Below, in pieces: positions 18,928 to 28,862 of a DNA stretch of 64,000 nt; the stretch's first letter is position 1; every line of letters begins with the position of its first letter. Below the pieces are notes generated by a model that saw only the letters and a list, made by a program, of their open reading frames with translations, was not told the DNA's origin and did not search any database. Position numbers and translations under genes: made by a program. Source of the stretch: Trichomonas vaginalis G3 (Eukaryota > Parabasalia > Trichomonadida > Trichomonadidae); the NCBI RefSeq assembly GCF_026262505.1, contig NC_067203.1, positions 23,975,411-24,039,410 on the forward strand. The letters are read 5' to 3'.

Positions 18928-18954
18928 CCAATGCCTTTTTTTTTTTTTTTTTTT
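18928..18954. other. Outer end of Maverick A after the nested insertion
   Basis: CCAA, TGCC and 19 T residues. Other Maverick tips of this family read CCCCACTACC plus 21 T (B right end), so this is the outermost piece of A separated from its stem-loop by the nested 945-bp element. Host sequence starts at 18955, only about 60 bp upstream of the initiator of the next host gene. Confidence 0.75.
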
Positions 18955-19015
18955 AATGTCCTTATTATTTTTTTGAAATCTGAAATAAAAAACTGACAAA
19001 TTACATAAAAAAAAT

Positions 19016-19021
19016 TCATTA
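19016..19021 (+). promoter_or_regulatory. Trichomonad initiator (Inr), TCATTA
   Basis: TCATTA fits the TCA+1YWW initiator; predicted transcription start at 19018, giving a 16-nt 5' UTR before the ATG at 19034, typical of trichomonads. Maverick A ends about 60 bp upstream, so any further promoter motif of this gene would be in or beyond the element. Confidence 0.75.
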
Positions 19022-19033
19022 TTTTTCAAAAAA

Positions 19034-20380
19034 ATGGATTCATCAAACATTCAGATACGTGTTAATGAACTCCTTCGTTTCATTACAAAGAATCCTAATG
19101 AAAATCTTGCACCCTCATACATTGAACTCACACAGTTCGCTAAGGAACTTCCAGAATACATTTTAACAAATTTAGCTCAAACAATGTTAGGTTCTTTAGC
19201 AGATCAGAGAACCACGTCAGTTCTTTATACTCCAATTCTTGAATTGATGTATCAAACACTTATGTTTAATCATAAAGGAGTTCAATTTTTGTTTGATTTG
19301 CCAAGCGTTCTTAAAATCCTTTTCCCATTTTGCAAATATCCAAAGACAAAGGCAGTTGATATTCTTTTAATGCTTTTCCTCCACGATCCACAGAGATTTT
19401 GTGATTTTATTGCAAATCCACCTCATTCAATTGTAATTCTTCGTGAAGCAACATCCATACAAAAGAGCAGACGTGCAGGTGAGTTATTACTCCGTATTTT
19501 CTGCTTAAATACCACTTTAATGCAAAATTTAATACCCGAAATTCGGCCTTCTCTTCGCGAACTTACAGCTCATTGTGCAATAGGCATGATGCTTTCATCA
19601 GCTGAGATGCAACAGAACATTCCTGAAGAAGAATTCGCAGATTGGTTCTTATCAAAATCTCCTGTCACTCATTACGACGTTAAATCAGCCACATTACTCT
19701 ACCCAGCATTCTGGTTGAATCCAGTGGTCCTCCGCTTCCTTTGCCATGCAGAAGCTCCAGAAAAACTCGAATATGTTGAATGGCTCAGCGCCCAACCAAA
19801 ACAGCCGTTCCTAGATGTAGACAAAACGGTTGTTTCGACGGTTTGCAACCAACTTACGAAACCTCCGACCTTTACAAACGAAGATGGCGTTGATTTATCA
19901 AAAGAAGGCTTCATCTTCTTCAGATACTTCATTTTATCACATACATCGCCAGACAAAGTCATCCCAGAGGTTATTAACATGATAATGAACGATGCAAAGA
20001 GCAAAAACGAATTTCTCGCGGCTGCAGCTTTACAGGTTTTAACGATATGGGCAATCAAATACAATTTCGAACCAAAACCATTCGTTGTTATGAACGTCGC
20101 TACTACTTCTCTTGATGAAGAAATTCCAAATAATTTCAGAAGAATTTGCGCAATTTCGACCATTGCTTTCAGCCAAACATCGAAGATAGCGAGATCTCTT
20201 GTAATGAGTGGCGAAATCAAGGCAGAACCAACAGATATGAGAACAATTGCAAGAACAAAGTGGAGATTTCCGAACTTCCATGAAATTCTCGAAAAAGTCA
20301 TGAGAATAAAGGTTGTACAGCTTGACAATTTAGTTGCAGCTCTCGGACAATTCACTTTGGCACTCAACAAAGATTTTTAA
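19034..20380 (+). CDS. Host alpha-helical hypothetical protein, 448 residues
   Basis: Begins MDSSNIQIRVNELLRFITKN. The whole protein is a run of amphipathic helices with Leu/Ile spacing (for example LELMYQTLM, KAVDILLMLFLHD, AAALQVLTIWAI), which suggests an ARM/HEAT-like helical repeat fold acting as a scaffold; no named family is recognised. No signal peptide or membrane segment. Start supported by an initiator 18 nt upstream. The stop is embedded in TTTTTAAAC, so the TAAA polyadenylation signal used by trichomonads overlaps the stop codon. Maverick A is inserted just upstream of its promoter and could alter its expression. Confidence 0.75.
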   Translation: MDSSNIQIRVNELLRFITKNPNENLAPSYIELTQFAKELPEYILTNLAQTMLGSLADQRTTSVLYTPILELMYQTLMFNHKGVQFLFDLPSVLKILFPFCKYPKTKAVDILLMLFLHDPQRFCDFIANPPHSIVILREATSIQKSRRAGELLLRIFCLNTTLMQNLIPEIRPSLRELTAHCAIGMMLSSAEMQQNIPEEEFADWFLSKSPVTHYDVKSATLLYPAFWLNPVVLRFLCHAEAPEKLEYVEWLSAQPKQPFLDVDKTVVSTVCNQLTKPPTFTNEDGVDLSKEGFIFFRYFILSHTSPDKVIPEVINMIMNDAKSKNEFLAAAALQVLTIWAIKYNFEPKPFVVMNVATTSLDEEIPNNFRRICAISTIAFSQTSKIARSLVMSGEIKAEPTDMRTIARTKWRFPNFHEILEKVMRIKVVQLDNLVAALGQFTLALNKDF

Positions 20381-20785
20381 ACATTTTCTGTTTTAGTTTT
20401 TATAATTAACTACATGTACATTTTTACCATTTTCAAACGTATCTTTTATATGATTTTTGTTTCTTAATATTGAAGTAATAACAAAATATATTCAATATTA
20501 CAACAATTCAACTATTTTAACGCTGTATTTAATATTCAATCAAAAATTTACTCTAAATCTTATATGATATATTCATACATTTTGAAATTATATCAATAAA
20601 ATCAAATATCTTGTTTTAAAATGAAGTATTGAAGCTTTTCTGTAATGGTATTGTTAGATGTCTTAGAAGTACATTGTTAATTTGTAGTTATCAAAGAAAA
20701 TTGATGAAAAAAATTATAACGAAATTTATATTATATAAAAGAATCGTTTAACATGCTTGTAATTAATGAAGTATATGCAACAATT
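20381..20785. other. Intergenic, converging gene ends
   Basis: AT-rich 3' region shared by the helical hypothetical gene and the FOP-like gene, which converge here. No repeat, RNA gene or further frame seen. Confidence 0.6.
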
Positions 20786-21196
20786 TTACTCATCTTCCAA
20801 TGTTTTGAGCTGTTCTTCAACAAGTTGAACAAGATATGGAGTACGATCGTAAGTGCAGAGGTTGAGGCTCTTTCCAAGTTCGCGGCGGTCAACTTCGATC
20901 TCTGGATGCTGAGACTCGAACTTAAGAACAGCTGGTGCAAATTTGAATCCAGCGGATTGTAAGAATTCAAGGACGAGCTTATATTGAAGTTCCTTATCAC
21001 CATCAATTGGGATACTTGGGAATGCCTGAAGTTCTGGCTGTGAATCATCGAGAATGTGACGAGCAGCAATTTTAGCCATTTCCTGGGCATCTGCGAGAAC
21101 TTTCTCCTTGATTCCCTTCTCTTCAACGAGCTTTTGAAGCTCATCAATTACTTCCTTCTGTGTATCACTGACAACGCCTTCAAGCCAGGTGCTCAT
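20786..21196 (-). CDS. FOP/LisH-like small protein (FOR20-type)
   Basis: 136 residues starting MSTWLEGVVSDTQKEVIDEL. Residues ~70-100 (KELQYKLVLEFLQSAGFKFA, then PAVLKFESQHPEI) match the FOP/LisH dimerisation pattern of centrosomal and basal-body proteins (FGFR1OP, FOR20, OFD1), in which two short helices pair chains. Size fits FOR20, a ciliary transition-zone/basal-body protein, which would suit a flagellated trichomonad. The N-terminal 60 residues are charged and helical. Upstream TTCAGTTATAATG is only initiator-like. Assignment rests on one short motif; another LisH protein is possible. Confidence 0.55.
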   Translation of the reverse strand: MSTWLEGVVSDTQKEVIDELQKLVEEKGIKEKVLADAQEMAKIAARHILDDSQPELQAFPSIPIDGDKELQYKLVLEFLQSAGFKFAPAVLKFESQHPEIEVDRRELGKSLNLCTYDRTPYLVQLVEEQLKTLEDE

Positions 21197-21578
21197 TATA
21201 ACTGAATTTTTAAACGCTCATAACTCCACTTTTTAACGTCACTTTTTCCCTTACAACAATATAACAACCGATTATCATAAATTTATCTACAAGTATTGCT
21301 ATACCTACGAAGGTTGTCTATTTTATTAAGAGATTTTCTTCTCATTCCTAATGTTTTGTATAATGATGATCAAATTATTGAACATTTTGACTTAGACTAT
21401 TAAGTATTTTCTTTAAAATAAGCAGTAAATCAGAATATTTACGACAATAGCCTTTTAGAAGAATAAGATTTAAAAAATTAGAAAAATTTTAGGAACAAAC
21501 TTGTAATTGCAAATAAAAAGTAAAGAAAAGTTTATATGCTAGAGAGGAAGAAAATATTTTATCAAAAAGTTTGAAAAA
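21197..21578. other. Intergenic between two minus-strand genes
   Basis: Promoter side of the FOP-like gene and 3' side of the V-ATPase gene. AT-rich; no further gene or repeat seen. Confidence 0.6.
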
Positions 21579-22190
21579 TTAGGCAAGAATATTCTTGATT
21601 TCAGGAAGAGCACCTTCTGAAGCGAGCTGAAGTCTCTCTTCGAATGTATTGTCAATGAAGATTGTATCAGCCTCTGAAACGAGGTAAACACCACCAATAA
21701 CTTTATCTTCAAGATTTGTGTCAGTAAGACTTAACTTTGTTTCTGTCCCCAACTCACCCATGATTGTCTGGATAAGTTCTCTATCTCTCTTTGTGACAGA
21801 AACCTTTACAACCTTTTCATTCAATATTTCAACGCCCTGCTTCAATAAAGCCTTCAATATTTCCTTATATTCTGGTGTTTGAACTAATTTCTGGAGTTTC
21901 TCGCGAACCTTGTCCATGGATTTTGTGATGATTTCGCGTTGTTTATTTAATATCTCAATTCTTTGTTGATTCTTGGAAATAGAAAGATTAATCTTAGCGT
22001 TTCTTTCGATTTTGCTGCGTTCAAGTTCGAAATCTGAGCTCAATTTGGAATAAGAAAGGTCGACCATTTTCTTGAGGGCCTGATCGTGCTCTTCGCGAGC
22101 AGCAAATTCGATTTCCTCAGCACGGAGTCTAGCCTGATAAAGGGCGAACGCCTCACTGCGGGCTGTGGAGTCATCAGCTGTGTTAATCAT
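21579..22190 (-). CDS. V-type ATPase subunit E
   Basis: 203 residues. Subunit E is part of the peripheral stalk that couples the V1 ATPase to the V0 proton channel in acidic compartments. The N-terminal ~100 residues are one long charged helix (RLRAEEIEFAAREEHDQAL, then ELERSKIERNAKINLSISKN), and the C-terminal ~100 form the alpha/beta head ending VIGGVYLVSEADTIFIDNTF and then ERLQLASEG, the conserved end of the family (G-G-V...D-N-T...R). Slightly shorter than the usual ~226 residues, with a short N-terminus. Single exon. The nearest upstream motif is TTCAATTT, not a clean initiator. Confidence 0.92.
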   Translation of the reverse strand: MINTADDSTARSEAFALYQARLRAEEIEFAAREEHDQALKKMVDLSYSKLSSDFELERSKIERNAKINLSISKNQQRIEILNKQREIITKSMDKVREKLQKLVQTPEYKEILKALLKQGVEILNEKVVKVSVTKRDRELIQTIMGELGTETKLSLTDTNLEDKVIGGVYLVSEADTIFIDNTFEERLQLASEGALPEIKNILA

Positions 22191-22755
22191 TCCAGCTAAA
22201 ATAAATTGAATTTCTCTGTCTATTGAGTTTCAGACGGACGATCAGGCGTCACGTTTTTGACGGAGATGATATTTTTGCCTTTTTCTTAGTTATTATGGAA
22301 TAGCATATGATAAAAAGTAAAATCGAAGATTGAATTTGATCGAGCTTTGTAATAATCTAAAGATTTTTTTACAATGAGGATAACCCTATTTCCATTATAC
22401 ATTTCAAAATTTCTAGAGCAATATAATCAATTTTGATATCAAAATTTGTTCATCATCTAATAATAAATTTCAAATTTTATTAATTGGTAATAAATCATAG
22501 CCATGACTTTATATATCAACTATAAAGTTATGAATAATTATTGTCCTTGAAGGAAAAATTCTAATTTTAGTTATCAACACTGTATAGAGAATTTGGATTG
22601 AAATAATGAATATAATAAAGTATTACTATAAAATCTTGATGCCAAAAGTAGTTATTAAATAATATAGAATTGTCACAATCCATTTATCCTAAACAATTGT
22701 TGAAAATGGATGAGATTTCAGCAAATTTTATATAAAAAGTGACAGATTTTATAAT
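22191..22755. other. Intergenic between divergent host genes
   Basis: 565 bp of AT-rich sequence separating the divergent V-ATPase E and coiled-coil genes; it must hold both promoters. No RNA gene, repeat or clear initiator recognised. Confidence 0.55.
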
Positions 22756-24639
22756 ATGAGTGAGAATTTTTTGCGAGATTCAGGGACGTTAAATGATTTA
22801 CTGGGGTATTTAGATTCTGTTCAGTCTAAGTCAGTGAATGATTTCGTTCTTCCTGATTTATCTCAAGCGCAAGAAGTTCATTCAGAATTCGTTAATAAAA
22901 TGGATGAATTAGAGAGCACAATTGAGTCATCTCGAAAGAAAGAACAAGAAGCCAAGCAAGAATTGGCACAAGTTAAAGAACAAACTGCAAAAGAAATTGA
23001 AAAAATTAAAGCAAAATCTAAAAAGAAAGTAGCTCAAGCGGTACAAAAGTATACAGACATCATTAAACAGCAGCAAGAACAACAAGAAGCACTTATCAAA
23101 CAAAAAGAACAACTGTTACTTCAAATTCAACAAGAAAAAAAGCGAGCACAAGTTGCAAGAGAAGAAGCTGCTAGAAGAATCAAAGAAATTGAAGATCAAG
23201 CTACACAACAAGTTGCTCAACAACGTGAACTTGCTATTGCCCAAGAAAAAGCAAGACAAAAGAAATATCTTGAAAATCGTGAAAAAGAAATCAAAGAAAA
23301 TACAGTTAAAGCATTACAACCAGAGCTTGAAAATCTCATTGCTCGCCAGAAAAGAGAATTAGATGAAATCAGAGCTTCAAAAGAAGAAGAAATTCGGGCA
23401 GCAAAAGCTTCTATTGAAAGATTGGCTGAAGAAGAAAGAACTAGACTTATCGAACAGATGGATCGCGAAAGAAAACTTGAAGTTGAATCGATTGAAAAAA
23501 GATTACAATCCCAACTCGAAAGAGAAAGAGAAATGCATAATTCAGAGCTTGATAGACTTGTCCAAAAATTAAAAGCAGCCCAACAAGAACAAGAAAATTT
23601 AACATTAAAAATTTCAGAATCTCAAAATGCTCCAAAAGTCGAAGAAAAGCCACAAATTAAGACAGAAACGATAATAAAATCCGATACAAATGCAATTATC
23701 AACGAAATGAGGGAGAGATGGAAAGCAGAACTTGCTGCAGAACAATTAAAGCATCAGCAAGAGATACAGAAACTGAAAATGACTATAGAAAAGGAAGTAG
23801 AAGATGCACGTAAGGAAGAACAAGAGAAATTTGCAAGAAAAGAAGAACAAATTAAAAATCAAACGAATGAATTGTCAAAAGAAAAGAATCAGAAGAAACT
23901 TCAGGTAGTTATTGAAAGGTTGGAAGCTGATTCTAACGCTAAAATAAAGAAAATCAATGAAGATGCGGAAAGAAAGATAAATGCTGCACAATTAGAGACA
24001 AAAAAGTTCATTGCTCAACTTGAAGATGCTCAAGCAAACAGTAAAAGACAGATTGGCCTATTAGAAGCAGCTGTTGCCGATGAAAGACAAATGAATTCAA
24101 GATTAGAAAGAGAAAATGAGAGATTAGTCCATGAAATAGAGAATAACAAGACAACAATAAAATCATTACATACAGAAATAGAAGCAAAGGATAAACTTAT
24201 CCAAGATACATCTAAATCATACGAAGAAAGAGTCCAATCAGCGAAGAAATCCCTTGAAGAAGAGCTTGTCAGGCAAAAAGAAATCAACGCTAAAGATAGA
24301 GCGTCATTTGAAGCAGAAAAACTTGCATGGCAAAATGAGAAAGACACAATCATCAAAAATAATGAAGAAGAGTTTGCAGCTGTCACTAAAAGAGTCAGAT
24401 CTCTTGTCGAGCAGAAAGAAGAGACTATTAATCAGCTCAGAGAGCAGTTGACAATAGCTCAACAGAGAATGAAAGAAGCAGAACAAATTTTCCACCAACA
24501 GAAGAAAACAATTTTATCGACAAAGACTCCTGTGAGGGAATCTGTTTCAAAGAATCCTACTACAAGGGACTCTGTATCATCAAGGACGCCTTCAGCAAGA
24601 GATTCTGCTACTAGAAAGTCTCAAGTTTTGAAGAAATAA
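22756..24639 (+). CDS. Long coiled-coil host protein with Ser/Thr-rich tail
   Basis: 627 residues. A short N-terminal segment (MSENFLRDSGTLNDLLGYLD, residues 1-45) precedes an almost unbroken coiled coil from about 45 to 580, extremely rich in Glu, Lys and Gln. The last ~45 residues are basic and Ser/Thr-rich with a loose repeat (TPVRESVS, TTRDSVS, SARDSAT), which looks like a phosphorylated or microtubule-binding tail. No named family can be fixed, since coiled coils align non-specifically; a cytoskeletal or axonemal scaffold is likely. Codon use is host-like. Any small frames read inside it on other strands are shadows. Confidence 0.8.
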   Translation: MSENFLRDSGTLNDLLGYLDSVQSKSVNDFVLPDLSQAQEVHSEFVNKMDELESTIESSRKKEQEAKQELAQVKEQTAKEIEKIKAKSKKKVAQAVQKYTDIIKQQQEQQEALIKQKEQLLLQIQQEKKRAQVAREEAARRIKEIEDQATQQVAQQRELAIAQEKARQKKYLENREKEIKENTVKALQPELENLIARQKRELDEIRASKEEEIRAAKASIERLAEEERTRLIEQMDRERKLEVESIEKRLQSQLEREREMHNSELDRLVQKLKAAQQEQENLTLKISESQNAPKVEEKPQIKTETIIKSDTNAIINEMRERWKAELAAEQLKHQQEIQKLKMTIEKEVEDARKEEQEKFARKEEQIKNQTNELSKEKNQKKLQVVIERLEADSNAKIKKINEDAERKINAAQLETKKFIAQLEDAQANSKRQIGLLEAAVADERQMNSRLERENERLVHEIENNKTTIKSLHTEIEAKDKLIQDTSKSYEERVQSAKKSLEEELVRQKEINAKDRASFEAEKLAWQNEKDTIIKNNEEEFAAVTKRVRSLVEQKEETINQLREQLTIAQQRMKEAEQIFHQQKKTILSTKTPVRESVSKNPTTRDSVSSRTPSARDSATRKSQVLKK

Positions 24640-24811
24640 TTATTTATAATGTTTGTTTTATGTTAATAAAAAATAATAGTTTGTAATAGTAATATCTTTC
24701 TATTAGAGTAATGATTAAGACTTTGTTTTGCAGAGTTATATTTTCTCACACATTATTATGAAAGTAATAAGTATATTCTAAAATATCTATAATTTTGAAA
24801 GAATTCGTAAA

Positions 24812-24883
24812 GGGGGTGTGGCTCAGTGGTAGAGTGCGACTTTAGCATAGTTGAGGCCGGGGGTTCGATTCCCCCCATCTCCA
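24812..24883 (+). tRNA. tRNA-Ala (AGC)
   Basis: 72 nt folding as a full cloverleaf: acceptor GGGGGTG/CATCTCC including the G3-U70 wobble that identifies alanine tRNA, D arm GCTC/GAGT, anticodon stem CGACT/AGTTG with loop TTAGCAT (anticodon AGC at 24844-24846), T arm GGGGG/CCCCC with loop TTCGATT, discriminator A. No intron. A and B boxes are present inside the gene, and a TTTTT Pol III terminator follows at 24884-24888. CCA is not encoded. Confidence 0.97.
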
Positions 24884-24888
24884 TTTTT

Positions 24889-25233
24889 GTTTTTAAAAAT
24901 CAATTGTTTTCTGCATATTCTAAGGATCTCTGAGTATTAGTTAAATAAAATGATTAATTTATCTTTTTGACCTCTTTTCCACTTATGATAGCGTTCTAAC
25001 ATTTCAAAACGCAATTTTGAAATCAATATTTTCTAAATAATCTGTAAAGGTTTATATTTTAAAAAGTATTCGGTCTATTTCACTGATTATGAAATATATG
25101 CGGGTATAATTTCTGTTACGAATAGAAAAGATTACTAAAAAGAAAAAAACATTTTAATTTTAGTATACAAATTAACAAAAAAACATAGTATAAATTATAT
25201 ATATGACGCATTCCAATTGAATTCATGGAATCA
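24889..25233. other. Intergenic, no feature seen
   Basis: AT-rich sequence between tRNA-Ala and the end of the minus-strand 131-residue gene. No second tRNA or repeat noticed. Confidence 0.5.
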
Positions 25234-25629
25234 TTAATCAATTGGGATATTATTCAACTTACAGGATTTAATTAGTTCTTCGTATTCTTTTTGAAGCTGT
25301 TCATTAAGTTGCTCTTCTTTTTTGATCTCATTGTCAAGGGTTTCTGATGATCGTAAAGCTAAACAATATTGAAAAATCATACTAGATGTTCCAATTTCTT
25401 CGATATTTTTAATTGAACGATATGCATCCACATACGGTGTTGCACGAGAGGAGCATGCACCTTGATCTATTTTAATTTGATTTTCGTAAGCTTTTTTTGC
25501 TTGAGAATCCAAAGCCATTTTCAAATTCGGATTTCCCATTGTCCTTATATAATGCTGATACTCGGGGGAGTCATTGTATGCAGCTAACTGAGGATTAATA
25601 ACAGAATATTGAAAACTTTCTGCTTCCAT
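25234..25629 (-). CDS. Small host protein with C-terminal coiled coil, 131 residues
   Basis: Begins MEAESFQYSVINPQLAAYND. The start was set at 25629 rather than an in-frame ATG 48 bp upstream, because a clean initiator (TCACTT, 25638-25643 on the minus strand) lies between them. The first ~90 residues include a YQHYIRTMGNPNLKMAL segment and two Cys; residues ~100-123 form a Glu/Lys-rich helix (LDNEIKKEEQLNEQLQKEYE). No family recognised and no membrane segment. Confidence 0.65.
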   Translation of the reverse strand: MEAESFQYSVINPQLAAYNDSPEYQHYIRTMGNPNLKMALDSQAKKAYENQIKIDQGACSSRATPYVDAYRSIKNIEEIGTSSMIFQYCLALRSSETLDNEIKKEEQLNEQLQKEYEELIKSCKLNNIPID

Positions 25630-25637
25630 TGTAATAA

Positions 25638-25643
25638 AAGTGA
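25638..25643 (-). promoter_or_regulatory. Trichomonad initiator (Inr), TCACTT
   Basis: On the minus strand TCACTT fits TCA+1YWW, with predicted start at 25641 and a 12-nt 5' UTR before the ATG at 25629. It decides the start codon of the 131-residue gene. Confidence 0.7.
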
Positions 25644-25820
25644 CAAATAAACATCTTTTATAGAAAAATAAAATCATTCATTTTTATTTAGTTAAACAAT
25701 TTTTTTACAAAAATAATTGAACAAAATTTTTTTGAATTTAATTATAAATCTTTCCGTCTCTCAATGATAAATTCTTAGTATTTAAGAGTTTTACACGGAT
25801 GATAAATTAAAAATATATAA

Positions 25821-28800
25821 ATGGATGCACAATATGTGCATCAAAGGGACTTAACGACAATTCTGACTGAGCTCGAAGAGAATTTGAAGCGAATAGCTTC
25901 AAAACATCCGGAGAACTCAGAGCAAGAGCATGCTGCAAAGCAAGAAATCAACAAATTAATTACAAATGCGGATACAGACTTAAGATTGAAAACACAAACA
26001 ATAGTCAGATCGAGACTTGGCATCTCAAAAACACTACCTGCTAATGTTATAGACACAGATTACGTATCAACGATGCACGTTATTAAATCAAATCGCCCAA
26101 TCGTTCCAGATTTAAAGCCAGAATTCAGGGCACCTCAATTAGAACGATCATTCACAGCATCTACTAAAAGAAAAATAGAACCAAAACAATCTCTTCCTGT
26201 TCTTCGACAAATTCCAGCTTCAGCACCAACCAGACCGAAAACATCTCTCGAAAGAGCGAAAATATCGAAAGTTATACACAAACCAAAGCTTCCTAGGCCA
26301 GATTTTAGAGATCCTGCCGCTCCATTGCCAAAATTAGAAGAAGCTCAAATTGCAGAGACAGGATTCTTTGAACTCACAGAAAAAGGATTACTCAGAGAAG
26401 GTGATATACAAGGGAAGCTCGAAGACTCAATAAAAGTCGATCCTTTTGTTTATGACTTTATGAAGATACCAATGGAGTTAAAACCAGCATACAAACTATC
26501 TCCAGAGGAAGCATCAACTTTAGCAGAAGAACAATCGAAGAAAAACGCTGAACAGAATAATTTAATTCCTCCAGCAACAAATCAACCATATCAACCTTCA
26601 AGACAGACAATTATATTCATTAATGGAGATCCTCTCGTTAATTCCATCGAATATACAGTATTTAGACGTACTTACGCCAACATTTGGGAACAAATCGAGA
26701 TTATCCTCCCAACGATCAAGAGATTCTGCGAGAAATACGTAATAACACGTGTGAAAGTCGATTCTAAGCTATTATACGAGATGTGTAAGCTTGATCCTGA
26801 TGATGTTTCCGATGAAAGAATGTGGGGAATATTTGTCGGCATTGACGAAGACGAAGTCAAGAAGAAAAAGAAGTCACAGAAGTATGGATTCGGTTTTATT
26901 GGTCCTGATGCTGAGAAAAGAGCTGCTGTATGTATTCAAAGTATATGGAGAGGTTTTCAATCGAGAAGATTACTTAGAAACATCAGAAGAAACAATGCTG
27001 CTGCAAGAATCATCCAGAGAGCATACAGATCTTCTGTTATTCGCAAGAAATTTGTTTCATTCCACGAAGCAGAGACAAGGAAGCGTGCTAAGATGTATGA
27101 AACACACCAAAACGAGTTAGGCGTATACGATAATAACAGAAAGACCTTTGTTGTTCACTTGATTGAGAGTGATAATCCAATGAATTTCGCAAGATTAGCA
27201 GATATCAACGAAAACACGTCACTTGTTTTCTTCTTCTTCAAGCACCCGATACATACAACCATTAGGCAGAAATTCAGGGCTCTTGCAAAGGCTCCTGATA
27301 TGCTAAATTTTTGCTGGCCAAGTTTCAAGCGGTTATCTCCCAATTTTTCTGTAGAAGATATGATTGCATCGGATCTGACGACCATTCAAAAAATCAAACA
27401 AGTTGCGGTAAATACGTCTGGAATATTGATTCCTAACAGTATTTCGGTTGCAACAATTGAAGCAAGTTTAAGGTTAAACGCGGTAGTTCTTTCTCCTACT
27501 TTAATGAGGATATCCTTGTATTCTACACGTGATTCTATCAGGAGAATCTTTTCTAGCCTTGATTTGCCGATTTTACTTGGAAGTTCCGAAATATTCGATA
27601 TGAATACGCTTTGCAGCAACTTGACTGACTTGTCAATGTCATTTCCAACCATTAACAGATGGTTGTTGCATGGAAACAATGGTGAATTCGCATGGTTGAA
27701 CACAACTGATGTTTCATTGCTTGAAAATCTCAGAGAAAGCAAAATAATGGAATCAGATAACCAGAAAGAAATCATCCATTTCAGAGAAATCCTCTTCCAA
27801 TACTACTTTAATAACTTGATGAAGTTATTACAGCACACAGGATCATCAGAACTGCAACCATTCATGAGGAAGATGTATGAGCAGGGCTTTTTGGTTGAAT
27901 CTGCCCCATGGATGGTCAGATGTTCTCCAGAAGTTTCATTTGTATTGACTTCCAACGAAGAAATGAAGATCACTGGTACTTGGGAGCGTCTTTTCATCAG
28001 TGCTTATGAGCCATTTGCCATCATTGTTCCTGCATTTATCGCTCCTACAAATGAGATCAGAACTAAAACACAGAAAATCGCAAATGATTGCATGAACAAG
28101 CATTTATTTGGCCATAACATTGTCACTTATTATTACTCCATCGAAGAAAAACAAGATAATAGTTTTGAGACGAAATTAACTCTATTTTCTGATAATCTTC
28201 GCTTAGGAGTTTATGCAGAAACATTACCATTGCATGCTGTAGAGATGTTTGCAGGTACTAGCTTCGATCAAACAACACTTTCTTTAGGCGAAAACATGTT
28301 TGTTTATGTTCAAGACAATTTAATGATGCCATGGCCGGTTGAAGTCGATGCTATTGAGCTAAAGATGCAATCATTTGATATTCCAATTAACAAGAAAGTC
28401 TTTGTTCTTCCTTCTTTGTATGATAAATCAAAGATAGGTCTTGTTATCAAAGAACAAACTATTGATTCATTGATCAGTTTGTGTTTGAGAACGATGAAGT
28501 TTTTGGCCGAAGATTTTTATGAAAGAAAAGTTGGAGCACAAACAGCATTAGCAGAGTATGTTCGTGCTATTTCAAACTTGAAGTCTCAATTAACAATTAA
28601 CAAAGAATTGACTTCTACTTTCATAAACACTAAAGTCCAATATGGCCTTGAATCAAGTAAATCTCAATTTGTCTTTGGAGACGAGAATGATCCAGACTCG
28701 CTCAAGTCAATTGAAAGGATTCTGACTGAAGACGAAAAGAACAATCCAATTCAGATGGACAGAACAGCGACATTTGATAAGATATCTGTAGATTCAAATG

Positions 28801-28862
28801 AACATATATCACCTTTAACATCTCCTTTATCAGTAATGACTCAGAAGTTCCTAGAAAAATAA
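25821..28862 (+). CDS. IQ-motif protein, IQCH-like
   Basis: 1,013 residues, close to the ~1,000-1,030 of IQ domain-containing protein H. Two adjacent IQ motifs lie at about residues 368-420 (AAVCIQSIWRGFQSRRLLR, then ARIIQRAYRSSVIRKKF), which bind calmodulin or related EF-hand proteins. The N-terminal ~250 residues are charged and partly disordered, with Pro/Lys-rich stretches. The C-terminal ~600 residues form a globular region (VHLIESDNPMNFARLADINE near its start). IQCH is linked to cilia and sperm flagella in animals, which would suit a flagellate. The two IQ motifs are certain; the IQCH assignment rests on overall layout and length. No clean initiator seen upstream. Confidence 0.62.
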   Translation: MDAQYVHQRDLTTILTELEENLKRIASKHPENSEQEHAAKQEINKLITNADTDLRLKTQTIVRSRLGISKTLPANVIDTDYVSTMHVIKSNRPIVPDLKPEFRAPQLERSFTASTKRKIEPKQSLPVLRQIPASAPTRPKTSLERAKISKVIHKPKLPRPDFRDPAAPLPKLEEAQIAETGFFELTEKGLLREGDIQGKLEDSIKVDPFVYDFMKIPMELKPAYKLSPEEASTLAEEQSKKNAEQNNLIPPATNQPYQPSRQTIIFINGDPLVNSIEYTVFRRTYANIWEQIEIILPTIKRFCEKYVITRVKVDSKLLYEMCKLDPDDVSDERMWGIFVGIDEDEVKKKKKSQKYGFGFIGPDAEKRAAVCIQSIWRGFQSRRLLRNIRRNNAAARIIQRAYRSSVIRKKFVSFHEAETRKRAKMYETHQNELGVYDNNRKTFVVHLIESDNPMNFARLADINENTSLVFFFFKHPIHTTIRQKFRALAKAPDMLNFCWPSFKRLSPNFSVEDMIASDLTTIQKIKQVAVNTSGILIPNSISVATIEASLRLNAVVLSPTLMRISLYSTRDSIRRIFSSLDLPILLGSSEIFDMNTLCSNLTDLSMSFPTINRWLLHGNNGEFAWLNTTDVSLLENLRESKIMESDNQKEIIHFREILFQYYFNNLMKLLQHTGSSELQPFMRKMYEQGFLVESAPWMVRCSPEVSFVLTSNEEMKITGTWERLFISAYEPFAIIVPAFIAPTNEIRTKTQKIANDCMNKHLFGHNIVTYYYSIEEKQDNSFETKLTLFSDNLRLGVYAETLPLHAVEMFAGTSFDQTTLSLGENMFVYVQDNLMMPWPVEVDAIELKMQSFDIPINKKVFVLPSLYDKSKIGLVIKEQTIDSLISLCLRTMKFLAEDFYERKVGAQTALAEYVRAISNLKSQLTINKELTSTFINTKVQYGLESSKSQFVFGDENDPDSLKSIERILTEDEKNNPIQMDRTATFDKISVDSNEHISPLTSPLSVMTQKFLEK

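Larger units (their letters stand above)
1..18954. mobile_element. Maverick/Polinton A (right-hand part)
   Basis: Large DNA element with a Polinton gene set: protein-primed PolB, FtsK/HerA-type packaging ATPase, SF3 helicase, double-jelly-roll major capsid, single-jelly-roll minor capsid. It runs off the left edge. Its right end is the stem-loop tip at 17948-17980 plus a T-run ending at 18954, and a 945-bp transposon is nested in that tip. It lies in the opposite orientation to copies B and C and matches B closely gene by gene, so it belongs to a recently active family. It is broken, with roughly eight to ten breaks over the visible genes; several genes, including the major capsid gene, look whole. 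Only about 40 bp separates the last gene from the tip, so it lacks the roughly 1-kb repeat-rich terminus seen in B. Confidence 0.93.

Noticed and set aside
19699-20370. Antisense 223-codon frame opposite the helical host gene
   Set aside because: Shadow of the coding strand; the forward gene has an initiator, proper start and amphipathic helices.
24812-24883. tRNA read as a pseudogene or SINE head
   Set aside because: All arms pair, the identity G3-U70 and both internal promoter boxes are intact, and a Pol III terminator follows; no SINE-like tail is present.
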